From: Taibaiella sp965229095
GTDB lineage: Bacteria > Bacteroidota > Bacteroidia > Chitinophagales > Chitinophagaceae
Assembly: GCA_965229095.1 (NCBI GenBank)
Contig: OZ245855.1
Span: 5,146,001 to 5,210,000, forward strand
Length of the DNA stretch: 64,000 bases
Direction of reading: 5' to 3'
Below the pieces are notes generated by a model. It was not told the origin of the DNA. It did no database searches and saw only the letters and a list, made by a program, of their open reading frames with translations. The position numbers and the translations under genes were made by a program. Below, piece by piece: positions 52,170 to 60,246 of the stretch (its first letter is position 1; every line of letters begins with the position of its first letter).

Positions 52170-53699
52170 TCAGGCGGTCAATATAGTACCCGTCATTTCT
52201 TTGGGGATGGGCAATCCCATATAATGCAAGATAGTAGGGGCGAGATCTCCCAGCTTACCGGGGTTCAGTGGTCCCTTATAATCGGTAGAGACCAGGAAGA
52301 AAGGCACCGGGTTAAGCGTATGCGCGGTATTGGGGCTGCCATCTTCGTTGACGATATAATCGGAATTGCCATGATCGGCTGTCAGGAATACGGCATAGCC
52401 CTTTTCCAGTGCCAGGGGCACGATCCGGGATACACAATGATCTACCGTTTCGGCTGCTTTGATGGCGGCCTCCCATACCCCCGTATGCCCCACCATATCG
52501 GTATTGGCAAAATTGAGGCAGATAAAGTCGGCACTCTGTTGCGCTATTTCGGGCAGAATGGCGTCTGTGATCTCGTTGGCGCTCATTTCCGGCTTCAGGT
52601 CATAAGTAGGTACATCTTTGGGCGAAGGCAGCATAATACGCCTTTCTCCTTCAAAAGGTTCTTCCCGTCCGCCGGAAAAGAAGAAGGTAACGTGCGGGTA
52701 TTTTTCTGTTTCGGCGATCCTGATCTGCTTGAGGCCGTCTTTGGCCAGGGTTTCCCCTAAAGTATTGTTCAGGTTATCGTTATGGAAAATGACACCGACT
52801 CCTTTAAAGCTATGGTCGTACTCCGTCATGGTAACATAACGCAGGTGGAGCGGATGCATCCCATACTCCGGGAAAGCCTGCTGGGTCAGTACTTCGGTAA
52901 TCTCGCGGCAACGGTCGGTCCTGAAATTAAAGCAAATTACGGCATCGCCTTCTTTGATCGTTGCCAGGGGATTGCCCGCCTGGTCGGCGGCAATAATGGG
53001 TTTTAAAAATTCATCGGTAACACCGGCTTCGTAGGAGGCACGTACGGCATCCAGCACATCCTGTCTGCGGTCGCCCGTGCCCAGGGTAAGAGCTTCGTAG
53101 GCCAATTTAACCCTTTCCCAGCGTTTATCGCGGTCCATGGCATAGTAACGTCCGGTAACGGAAGCCAGCAAACCATTGCTGCCTTGCAGCTTTTCCTGCA
53201 GTTCTTCGAGAAAACCCAGGCCGCTTTTAGGGTCGGTATCCCTGCCATCGGTAAAGGCATGGACGGCAAACTGCGGTACACCAGCTTCCTGTGCATAAGC
53301 GCAAAGGGCTTCCAGGTGCCGGATATGGGAATGCACACCCCCGTCGCTTACCAATCCTATCAAATGCAGGGTTTTGCCCCGCTCTTTGCAATAACGGAAA
53401 CTATCCTGGAGTACCTGGTTCTGTTGCAGGCTCCCGTCTCTTACCGCAATATTGATGCGTTGCAGCTCCTGGTATACGATACGGCCGGCGCCTATATTGA
53501 GGTGCCCTACTTCCGAATTGCCCATTTGCCCTTCGGGAAGGCCTACTGCTTCGCCGCAGGTAATCAGTTCGGTATGCGGGTACTGCCGGTACAGGGAGGA
53601 TACGAAAGGAGTACGGGCCTGGGCTATGGCATCGGATTGCGGTATTTTACCATGTCCCCAGCCGTCCATGATAATCAGAATAGCACGTTTATTATTCAT
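52170..53699 (-). CDS. gpmI: 2,3-bisphosphoglycerate-independent phosphoglycerate mutase
   Basis: A 509-residue glycolytic enzyme of the alkaline phosphatase superfamily that interconverts 3- and 2-phosphoglycerate with two Mn ions. Marks: MDGWG (Asp12), GQMGNSEVGH with the phosphorylated Ser62, LVSDGGVHSH, HAFTDGRDTDP, and the C-terminal ADHGNSDYI metal motif. Length fits the family. The promoter box is 5 bases before the ATG, so the mRNA is probably leaderless. Confidence 0.95.
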   Translation of the reverse strand: MNNKRAILIIMDGWGHGKIPQSDAIAQARTPFVSSLYRQYPHTELITCGEAVGLPEGQMGNSEVGHLNIGAGRIVYQELQRINIAVRDGSLQQNQVLQDSFRYCKERGKTLHLIGLVSDGGVHSHIRHLEALCAYAQEAGVPQFAVHAFTDGRDTDPKSGLGFLEELQEKLQGSNGLLASVTGRYYAMDRDKRWERVKLAYEALTLGTGDRRQDVLDAVRASYEAGVTDEFLKPIIAADQAGNPLATIKEGDAVICFNFRTDRCREITEVLTQQAFPEYGMHPLHLRYVTMTEYDHSFKGVGVIFHNDNLNNTLGETLAKDGLKQIRIAETEKYPHVTFFFSGGREEPFEGERRIMLPSPKDVPTYDLKPEMSANEITDAILPEIAQQSADFICLNFANTDMVGHTGVWEAAIKAAETVDHCVSRIVPLALEKGYAVFLTADHGNSDYIVNEDGSPNTAHTLNPVPFFLVSTDYKGPLNPGKLGDLAPTILHYMGLPIPKEMTGTILTA

Positions 53700-53704
53700 G
53701 GGCG

Positions 53705-53712
53705 CAAAGGTA
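53705..53712 (-). promoter_or_regulatory. -7 box of gpmI (TACCTTTG)
   Basis: Perfect TAnnTTTG on the minus strand, ending 5 bases before the ATG at 53699. Confidence 0.55.
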
Positions 53713-53936
53713 ATAAACGATTTAACGCATAAAGCATGTGTCCGGCCGGTTTTGCTTATTTGGGTCTAATCTGATTTTTAATGATTTTTGCGGGTCGCCA
53801 AAACCAAACCCATAAATTAACCCCGGCCGCCTTTTAAAAAAAAGCAAAATTCTGAATTTGTGGCATAATTATTGATCATGTGATAGTAAAAATCCTCAAG
53901 ATCAATCAATTGTTATGTAAGAGATCCACAGCGAGC

Positions 53937-54323
53937 ATGAAAAAATATACGGCTTTAATTTTTGCAATAATATTTATGTTTGGAAGTGTTTTTGCACAGC
54001 CTCAGGTGGATGATATATCTAATTCTCTGAATAAGGGTGAGATTGCCAACGTAGCCAAGTACTTCGATAAAGTAGTGGATGTGACGATTAACAATGATGT
54101 ATCGACATACAGCAAATCCCAGGCAGAAATGGTGGTGAAGAATTTTTTACTGAAGAATACCACCCAATCTTTTTCGATCCGGCAGCGGGGACCTGTAGCC
54201 CGGGATAATTCCATATTTCTGATCGGCGACCTGAAAACGGCCAACGGGCTCTTCAAGGTCTATATTTTCCTGAAGCAAAAAGAGCGGAGCTACTTACTCC
54301 AGCAAATAAAATTTGAACAATAA
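53937..54323 (+). CDS. Exported DUF4783-type protein
   Basis: A 128-residue protein with signal peptide (MKKYTALIFAIIFMFGSVFA, cleavage before QP) and a small NTF2-like alpha/beta fold (DISNSLNKGEIANVAKYFDKVVDVTINND ... YSKSQAEMVVKNFLLKN ... VYIFLKQKERSYLLQQIKFE). This fits DUF4783, common in Bacteroidota and of unknown role. ATG 53937 fits the signal. The terminator hairpin begins inside the last codons. Confidence 0.82.
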   Translation: MKKYTALIFAIIFMFGSVFAQPQVDDISNSLNKGEIANVAKYFDKVVDVTINNDVSTYSKSQAEMVVKNFLLKNTTQSFSIRQRGPVARDNSIFLIGDLKTANGLFKVYIFLKQKERSYLLQQIKFEQ

Positions 54324-54351
54324 GGCATTCCTGAAATGCCTTATTTTTTTG
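54319..54351 (+). terminator. Terminator overlapping the DUF4783 stop codon
   Basis: 11-bp perfect stem AATAAGGCATT (54319-54329) / AATGCCTTATT (54335-54345) with a 7-base T run. The left arm contains the stop codon. Confidence 0.88.
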
Positions 54352-54352
54352 C

Positions 54353-54360
54353 TATTTTTG
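54353..54360 (+). promoter_or_regulatory. -7 box TATTTTTG of the DUF1015 gene
   Basis: Perfect TAnnTTTG two bases after the previous terminator's T run, 32 bases before the ATG at 54393. Confidence 0.55.
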
Positions 54361-54392
54361 CCCCACTCTAAAAACGTTGTTAAACCATTTAC

Positions 54393-55634
54393 ATGGCAAA
54401 AATTATTCCCTTTAAGGGCTTGCGCCCGCCCCAGGAGCTTGCTTCCCAGGTTGCTACTTTACCCTATGATGTTTGCAGCGTGGAAGAAGCCCGTCAGTTC
54501 AAAGACAACCCTTATCATTTTTATCATGTAACCCGCTCGGAGATCGACCTCAGCAATACAGTTGATGTACATAGCCCCGAAGTGTATGAACGTGCAGCCG
54601 AGAACCTGAACGATATGATCGAAAAAGGTATCCTGGTACAAGATAAAGAACCTTGCTATTACATCTACAAGCTGGTGATGAATGGCCGGGAGCAAACCGG
54701 CCTGGTTTGCGGTTCTTCTATCGACGATTACAATAAAGGCATTATCAAGAAACACGAATACACCAGGCCGGAAAAGGAGCTGGACCGTATCAATCACATA
54801 AAGACAACACGCGCCCAAACCGGTATCGTGTTCCTGGCTTATAACAATGTGGCCGAGATGGACCGCTTTATCACCGACTGGAAACGGGACCATGCTCCTG
54901 CTTATGATTTTGTAGCTGAAGATGGCATTCAGCATACTGTATGGGTAGTGTCGGATTACAGCAAAGTAAGTATGATCACCGGTATTTTTGCCGATAAGGT
55001 ACCGGCTACGTATATAGCCGATGGCCACCATCGTGCTGCTTCAGCCGCGAAGGTAGCACAGGAACTAACCGACCAGGGCCTGCGTATTACCGGCGACGAA
55101 TCCTTCAACTATTTTCTTACCTGTATCTTTCCGGCCGACCAGTTGCAGATACTGGATTACAACAGGGTAGTGAAGGACCTTAACCATAAAAGCGCCGGGG
55201 ATTTCCTTAAAGCACTGGAAGGCGATTTTACGATCACTAAGAAAGGAAAGGAAAGTTTTAAACCGCAGCAGCCGCATGAGTTCGGTTTGTACATTGCCGG
55301 TGAATGGTACCAGCTGGTAGCGAAGGAAGGCACCTTCAGCACCGATCCTATCGGTGTACTGGATGTAAGCATCCTGCAGCAAAACGTATTGAGCAAGCTG
55401 CTCAACATTAATGACCCGCGTACCGATAAGCGTGTGGAATTTGTAGGCGGTATCCGTGGCCTGCGTGAATTGGAAAAAAAGGTAGATAGTGGGGAGATGG
55501 CGGCAGCTTTTGCCTGCTATCCGGTAAGTATCCAGCAATTGTTCCAGGTGGCAGACAGCGGCAATGTGATGCCGCCCAAAAGTACCTGGTTCGAGCCTAA
55601 AACAAGGGACGGGCTGGTTGTGTATATGATCTGA
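54393..55634 (+). CDS. DUF1015 family protein (SerK-like)
   Basis: A 413-residue cytosolic protein. It has the DUF1015 start (KIIPFKGLRPP ... VATLPYDVCS), ARQFKDNPYHFYHVTRSEID, and the conserved ADGHHRAASAAKVA motif (around residue 210). Members related to SerK phosphorylate free serine, but it is not certain that this one does. In many Bacteroidota it neighbours serine-biosynthesis genes, which are not seen here. Followed by the DUF1599 gene. Confidence 0.88.
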   Translation: MAKIIPFKGLRPPQELASQVATLPYDVCSVEEARQFKDNPYHFYHVTRSEIDLSNTVDVHSPEVYERAAENLNDMIEKGILVQDKEPCYYIYKLVMNGREQTGLVCGSSIDDYNKGIIKKHEYTRPEKELDRINHIKTTRAQTGIVFLAYNNVAEMDRFITDWKRDHAPAYDFVAEDGIQHTVWVVSDYSKVSMITGIFADKVPATYIADGHHRAASAAKVAQELTDQGLRITGDESFNYFLTCIFPADQLQILDYNRVVKDLNHKSAGDFLKALEGDFTITKKGKESFKPQQPHEFGLYIAGEWYQLVAKEGTFSTDPIGVLDVSILQQNVLSKLLNINDPRTDKRVEFVGGIRGLRELEKKVDSGEMAAAFACYPVSIQQLFQVADSGNVMPPKSTWFEPKTRDGLVVYMI

Positions 55635-55672
55635 TAGCTCGCGGCATTTTACCCATTTAAACAAAAGCATTC

Positions 55673-56206
55673 TTGGATACTTTAACGCAATACCGGGAAG
55701 TAATAGATTCCTGTAAAGAAGTTTACCTGAAAAAGGCAAAGGACTACGGTACCTCCTGGCGGGTGTACCGTACGATTTCCATCGCCGACCAGATCTATAT
55801 CAAAGCCTGGAGAATACGCCAAATACAGGAAGGCGTGATCCAAAAAATAGCCGACAGTATCGAAAGCGAATTTATGGGCATCGTGAACTACGGCCTTATC
55901 GCTTTAATACAGTTGTCGCTGGAAGAGGATATCAAAGGCGATCTCTCCCCGGAGGAGGCAGCATCGCTTTATGAACAGCAGGCCGGGCAGGTAGAAGCCC
56001 TGATGCTGGAAAAGAACCATGACTACGGTGAAGCATGGCGCGACATGAGCCAGGAGTCGTTTACGGACCTTATCCTCAACAAGCTCCTGCGTATCCGCCA
56101 GATATTGGCCAACGATGGCAAGACCATTATATCGGAAGGTGTAGATGCCAATTTCAGCGATATCGTCAACTACGCAGTCTTCGCCCTCATCAAGATCCGT
56201 TATTAA
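55673..56206 (+). CDS. Tandem DUF1599 protein, TTG start
   Basis: A 177-residue soluble helical protein made of two similar halves. Half 1 (about residues 12-85) has AKDYGTSWRVYR ... RIRQIQ ... FMGIVNYGLIALIQL. Half 2 (about 105-177) has NHDYGEAWRDMS ... RIRQIL ... FSDIVNYAVFALIKI. This is the DUF1599 (nucleotide modification associated) repeat. The start codon appears to be TTG at 55673, since the next in-frame ATG would delete most of half 1. Probably co-transcribed with the DUF1015 gene, 38 bases upstream. Confidence 0.85.
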   Translation: MDTLTQYREVIDSCKEVYLKKAKDYGTSWRVYRTISIADQIYIKAWRIRQIQEGVIQKIADSIESEFMGIVNYGLIALIQLSLEEDIKGDLSPEEAASLYEQQAGQVEALMLEKNHDYGEAWRDMSQESFTDLILNKLLRIRQILANDGKTIISEGVDANFSDIVNYAVFALIKIRY

Positions 56207-56221
56207 ATTATGGCAGTTATA

Positions 56222-56256
56222 AAAAGGCCGGGAAGCAAAATGTTTCCCGGCCTTTT
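56222..56256. terminator. Bidirectional terminator
   Basis: 13-bp perfect stem AAAAGGCCGGGAA / TTCCCGGCCTTTT with 9-base loop, between convergent genes. Confidence 0.87.
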
Positions 56257-56293
56257 ACCTCTTAATCTATAAGGGTTTTAAATTCTTACAAGG

Positions 56294-56740
56294 TTAAGAA
56301 GTGAGCAACATTTCGATATGCGGGATATTATCTTCGGCATATACATCGCTTATGCGTTTAAAAGAAAGGGATTCGTAAAAACATTGCAGGTATAGTTGCG
56401 CGCTGATGCGTATATCGGGATTGTTCCATTGCTGCTGCATATACTGTATCGCGTGTTCCATTAATTGTCTTCCGAGATTGCGGCCTCTTGCTTCCGGGTC
56501 GGAAACTACGCGTCCTATGGATGGTTCAGTATAAGAGACACCAGCCGGAAGCAGACGGCAGTAAGCCAGTACGGCGCCGTTATCGCCGGTGCACCATACA
56601 TGTGTCGCCACCTGGTCTTTATCATCGAGGTCCTGGTAAGGGCAATTTTGTTCAACGATAAAAACCTTGTTGCGCAACTGCAGCAAAGCATACAGTTCGG
56701 TAGTGCTTAGCTTGTCGAAAGATCGGTAATGCCAGTTCAT
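56294..56740 (-). CDS. ElaA-type GNAT acetyltransferase
   Basis: A 148-residue GNAT protein of the ElaA subfamily: ELYALLQLRNKVFIVEQNCPYQDLDDKDQVATHVW at the N-terminus, IGRVVSDPEARGRNLGRQLMEHAI as the acetyl-CoA motif, and AQLYLQCFYESLSFKRISDVYAEDNIPHIEM at the end. Substrate unknown. ATG 56740 is chosen, 12 codons inside a longer frame whose lead overlaps the promoter. Confidence 0.9.
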   Translation of the reverse strand: MNWHYRSFDKLSTTELYALLQLRNKVFIVEQNCPYQDLDDKDQVATHVWCTGDNGAVLAYCRLLPAGVSYTEPSIGRVVSDPEARGRNLGRQLMEHAIQYMQQQWNNPDIRISAQLYLQCFYESLSFKRISDVYAEDNIPHIEMLLTS

Positions 56741-56760
56741 CCGGGTATCCGTTAAGGAAG

Positions 56761-56790
56761 CAAAAATAAGTTGCAATATGTAATAAACAA
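56761..56790 (-). promoter_or_regulatory. Promoter of the ElaA-type gene
   Basis: On the minus strand TTG (56790-56788), 19-base spacing and TATTTTTG (56768-56761); 20-base leader. Confidence 0.58.
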
Positions 56791-56884
56791 TAGGTAATTA
56801 AGCGGCAACATATAGTAACATCTTATTCACTTCCTTATTAAGGGGCATTCCTTATTTTTACCCTTCACTAAACTATGGTCACGC

Positions 56885-58111
56885 ATGAATCAATTTAACG
56901 GATCCGGATCTACAGGACATCATAACCCGGCCAGGCACAACGCCGGTTTCTATATTTTACAGGTTATCCGTATTCTGGTAGGCGTTTTATTTATATTCTC
57001 AGGATTGATCAAAGCCAATGATCCTTCGGGGCTGGCTTATAAAATGGAAGAGTTCTTCGAGCTCTGGCATGTTACCTTCTTTTCGCCTTATGCCCTTGCT
57101 TTCTCTATTGCCATTATTGCCTTTGAGATTATAGCTGGTATCGGGCTGCTGCTGGGATATGCTTTTAAGCAATTCTCCTTTCTCCTGTTGCTGCTGATGA
57201 TCTTTTTTACCTTCCTTACCGGCTATGCGATCTGGTACGAGCATGCCAACCACCGGGAACTGAAGTGCGGTTGTTTTGGCGACTGTATCCCCTTAACGGC
57301 GATGCAAAGCTTTATGAAGGACATCGTGTTGCTGGTGTTGGTCATTATTCTGTTTGTTGCGCGTAAGCATATACCGGCATTGTTCCGTCGGTCGGTCAAT
57401 ACTTCGCTGATGATCCTGGCCCTGTTTGGTTCGCTATGGGTACAATGGTATGCCCTGGAGCATCTTCCTTATGTAGATTGCTTGCCCTATAAAGTAGGGA
57501 ATAATATATGGCAGAAAATGCAGCCGCCTCCGGGTTCAACTCCGGACATCATGGAATACCGGTACACGATGAAAAACATGAAGACCGGCGAAACCAAGGA
57601 AATGACCCTGGATGAATATACCAACTCCGATATCTGGAAGGATTCGCTTACCTGGAAAACAGAAGGAGACCCGGTAGAAAAGCTGATCAAAAAAGGGAAC
57701 AATACACCGGAGATCAAAGATTTCAACGTAAGCGATTACGACGGGAACGACTATACAGAAACCCTGCTGAAAGAGCCAGGCTATAATTTTATCTTCTTTG
57801 TAAAAGATGTAAGCAAAGCATCTACCAGGAATATAGAAAAACTACGCAGCCTGTTTGCCAAATGTGAAAAGAACAATGTCGGTTTTTACCTGCTCTCTGC
57901 CAATTCCAAAGCAGAGACCGAGAAATTCATTAAAGACAATAAGCTCAATATTTACTATTTCGCCATCGATGCTACCGTATGTAAAACAGCCATGCGTAGC
58001 AATCCCGGGTTGATGCTGATCAAGAGCGGAACGGTGCTGGGCAAATGGAGCTATAACGATTACCCTTCGGATTTTGAGCTGAGCGGCGAAACCATAAAGA
58101 TGAAGGATTAG
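56885..58111 (+). CDS. DoxX/BT_3928-family membrane protein with thioredoxin-like tail
   Basis: A 408-residue inner-membrane protein. Four to six membrane helices form a DoxX-like unit: VIRILVGVLFIFSGLIKANDPSGLAYKMEEFF and a CGCFGDC motif near residue 130, as in MauE/BT_3928-type proteins. A membrane segment near 180 is followed by an outer domain of about 200 residues, whose end (YNFIFFVKDVSKASTRNIEKLRSL ... ATVCKTAMRSNPGLMLIKSGTVLGKW) resembles a thioredoxin-like fold without the CxxC. Probably a role in envelope redox; not established. Confidence 0.82.
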   Translation: MNQFNGSGSTGHHNPARHNAGFYILQVIRILVGVLFIFSGLIKANDPSGLAYKMEEFFELWHVTFFSPYALAFSIAIIAFEIIAGIGLLLGYAFKQFSFLLLLLMIFFTFLTGYAIWYEHANHRELKCGCFGDCIPLTAMQSFMKDIVLLVLVIILFVARKHIPALFRRSVNTSLMILALFGSLWVQWYALEHLPYVDCLPYKVGNNIWQKMQPPPGSTPDIMEYRYTMKNMKTGETKEMTLDEYTNSDIWKDSLTWKTEGDPVEKLIKKGNNTPEIKDFNVSDYDGNDYTETLLKEPGYNFIFFVKDVSKASTRNIEKLRSLFAKCEKNNVGFYLLSANSKAETEKFIKDNKLNIYYFAIDATVCKTAMRSNPGLMLIKSGTVLGKWSYNDYPSDFELSGETIKMKD

Positions 58112-58195
58112 CCTTGTTGGCATTTCTTTATGAATTGAAATAAAACCAAATAACTGCCTGGGTGTTAGTAAGGGTATAAACAAAACTCGCATACT

Positions 58196-58351
58196 ATGTC
58201 TGGTCTATTGTATTTAGTCGCCGTTATTTTAGTCATCGGCTGGGTATTTGGTTTTTTTGTCTTCCACGTAGGTGGTGGGCTCATCCACATCTTGCTGGTG
58301 ATCGCTATTATTGCCGTATTGCTGCGGATCATAAGAGGAGAAAGGGTGTAG
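58196..58351 (+). CDS. Small lmo0937-like membrane protein (51 residues)
   Basis: A short gene. The product starts MSGLLYLVAVILVIGW and ends LLRIIRGERV. Two hydrophobic segments flank a short FHVGGGLIH turn, and the end is basic. This is the pattern of the lmo0937 family of tiny membrane proteins, which are often stress-linked in Bacteroidota. Function unknown. Confidence 0.75.
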   Translation: MSGLLYLVAVILVIGWVFGFFVFHVGGGLIHILLVIAIIAVLLRIIRGERV

Positions 58352-58423
58352 CGGCATCCCTTGGAGTCCCCTGTGAAATTTTAAGCTTTTACTTTATAGG
58401 ATAAAAGAAAGTAAGCGTTATAG

Positions 58424-58460
58424 AAAAAGGACCTCCGAATCTAATCCGGAGGTCCTTTTT
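58424..58460. terminator. Bidirectional terminator
   Basis: 14-bp perfect stem AAAAAGGACCTCCG (58424-58437) / CGGAGGTCCTTTTT (58447-58460), 9-base loop, between convergent genes. Confidence 0.88.
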
Positions 58461-58491
58461 GTGATCAATAGTGATCAGCGACAAGGCTGTG

Positions 58492-59049
58492 TTATTTGGC
58501 GCGGGTAAATTTAATGACCATCGATTTGTATTCCTTACCATTAGCGGTATTGAACATTTCCATTTCCTGTGTATCGGCATCGACCCACTTCATGGTTTGC
58601 CTTATCGGCATTGCTTTACCTGTCGCCGGATCGGTAGTGGTTCCTTTCAGCTCCAGCATTTTCTTGGCTTCGTTGTATTTGCCCTCGCAATACATGATGC
58701 CGGTGCCCATATTGTCGATCCAGGTGCTGAAGTAAATTTTGCGGCCGTTGTCGTAGCCTGTAGTGCTGATCCCTTCGAAAGGCATACCCATCATGTCGCC
58801 AGTATGCACGCTGCGCTGGTAACGCCCGCCGAGGATCATCTCATTGGTACAGGATGCCTTGGCCGAGGTAGGCGGGCCGCCCGGAGCCATGTAGAAAGTA
58901 ATATCTTCATTCCATTTGCCATCTTCTTTAGCCATCATAGCGTGTTGTTCGCCCGGCGTCATAAAGGCCATCCAGGCTTTTTCTTCTGCTGTTTGTGCCA
59001 AAGCAGAAAAACTGATCAGGGTTGCGGATAACAGTAAGAGTCTTTTCAT
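58492..59049 (-). CDS. Exported DUF1579-family protein
   Basis: A 185-residue protein with signal peptide (MKRLLLLSATLISFSALA, cleavage before QT). Typical DUF1579 order: HAMMAKEDGKWNEDITFYMAPGGPP, EMILGGRYQRSVHTGDMMGMPFEGISTTGYDN, FSTWIDNMGTGIMYCEGKY. Likely a lipocalin-like beta-barrel; ligand unknown. ATG 59049 is chosen as the start of the signal peptide. Confidence 0.88.
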   Translation of the reverse strand: MKRLLLLSATLISFSALAQTAEEKAWMAFMTPGEQHAMMAKEDGKWNEDITFYMAPGGPPTSAKASCTNEMILGGRYQRSVHTGDMMGMPFEGISTTGYDNGRKIYFSTWIDNMGTGIMYCEGKYNEAKKMLELKGTTTDPATGKAMPIRQTMKWVDADTQEMEMFNTANGKEYKSMVIKFTRAK

Positions 59050-59067
59050 AGAAAAATGTGTTTTTTG

Positions 59068-59075
59068 CAAATATA
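59068..59075 (-). promoter_or_regulatory. -7 box TATATTTG of the DUF1579 gene
   Basis: Perfect TAnnTTTG on the minus strand, 18 bases before the ATG at 59049. Confidence 0.5.
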
Positions 59076-59118
59076 TTCCAATTAATTTTTAAGGCGGCCT
59101 AAGTTCTCTTGAAATTAC

Positions 59119-59161
59119 AGGAATAAAAAAAGCACACCCGAGGTGTGCTTTTTTTATTCCT
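59119..59161. terminator. Very strong terminator of hsp20
   Basis: 20-bp perfect arms (59119-59138 with 59142-59161) with a 3-base loop; contains A7/T7 runs, so it can work in both directions. Confidence 0.9.
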
Positions 59162-59170
59162 GTTCCAATT

Positions 59171-59626
59171 TTATTGGATATCGATTACCTTATTGGTAGC
59201 AATGGCTGCTTCTTTTTTGGGTAAAGTAAGGTGGAGGATGCCGTTGTCGTAGCTGGCGGCTATCTTATCTACATCTACTTGTTCGCCCAGTGTGAAGGTG
59301 CGTTTGAAAGAACGTGCTTTAAATTCTTTACGTAACCATTTGCCTTCTTCTTTCTGCTCGGCCTCTTTCTGTTCAAAAGAGATCGTCAGCACTTTATCGT
59401 TTACCTGGAGTTTGAAATCCTCTTTGGCAACACCAGGGGCAATAACTTCCAGTGCATAGCCTGATTCGTTTTCTTTCACGTTTACAGGTACCTGGTAGGC
59501 GTTGCGCACCCATTCGTCATGGCTGGCATCGTCGCGGAAAAAACGGGCTGTATTACCGTTAAAAATGTCTTCTACTAAACCACTGAAGGTACGGGGCAGG
59601 AAATGATTTGTCTTTACCATTTTCAT
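59171..59626 (-). CDS. Hsp20/alpha-crystallin small heat-shock protein
   Basis: A 151-residue holdase chaperone that binds unfolding proteins. The alpha-crystallin domain runs from about residue 45 to 140 (VPVNVKENESGYALEVIAPGVAKEDFKLQVNDKVLTISF ... FKRTFTLGEQVDVDKIAASYDNGILHLTLPKK), with the A-x-x-x-N-G-I-L signature. The N-terminal arm is short and Phe-rich. Two ATGs, 59626 and 59620, are possible. No heat-shock operator (CIRCE) was seen upstream. Confidence 0.93.
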   Translation of the reverse strand: MKMVKTNHFLPRTFSGLVEDIFNGNTARFFRDDASHDEWVRNAYQVPVNVKENESGYALEVIAPGVAKEDFKLQVNDKVLTISFEQKEAEQKEEGKWLRKEFKARSFKRTFTLGEQVDVDKIAASYDNGILHLTLPKKEAAIATNKVIDIQ

Positions 59627-60246
59627 TTAGATTTTAAGTTTTGAATTAAGATTTTGCTTTTAATTGCTTCTGATAGCTGTAGAACAAACCTTATTCCAGA
59701 GTTAAAAATAAGACAAAATGGCGTATTGATTTTATTTTTAGTGACAAAAGGTCATTTTAATATATTTTTGGAATGCATAATAGGCATGATACCTGAATTG
59801 GGGGCAGATTTGGATGTTATTAGAAAAAAAACATTTCATTTTCCCGTTCTTTTTTTTGAAATTTGCCTTACTTACGATGGGTTAGTAAGTAAAGCTCTGC
59901 CGCTCCGGACTTCTTCGCCGGGGCGGTTTTTTTTATTTGATTCAAGATGTAATACGAAGAAAACAGGATTGAAGATTGCCTCTTATGTTCTTGCATTTTT
60001 AGCTGTTGGCAGGGAATAAGAAAAAATACATCCTGTGTGATCAACAGAACGTGCGAAGGCAAGATAAAAGACTTCATGTTTCAAAATGCAAGAGTCAAGA
60101 TGTAAGAGCAGGAAACGCATCCCACATCGTGCTGTTCCGGTTTAGAAGGAGTAAGATGCACGATATAAGAACCAAAATACAAGACGCACATCCTATAGCT
60201 CACATCTGCCACTTAATACCAATAGCTAACATCTAACATCTCACAT
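59627..60246. other. Gene-free AT-rich region with an orphan terminator and short repeats
   Basis: About 620 bases without a credible gene; a frame at 59654-60019 has no recognisable features. Near 59900 a terminator-like hairpin stands without an obvious gene. The right end (about 60187-60248) has repeated ACATCT/CACATCT hexamers just after the receptor gene. Confidence 0.5.
59900..59934 (+). terminator. Orphan terminator-like hairpin
   Basis: 9-bp stem with one G-T pair (59900-59908 with 59918-59926), 9-base loop and a run of 8 T. No gene ends here on the plus strand, so a small RNA or an unrecognised small gene may end at it. Confidence 0.5.
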
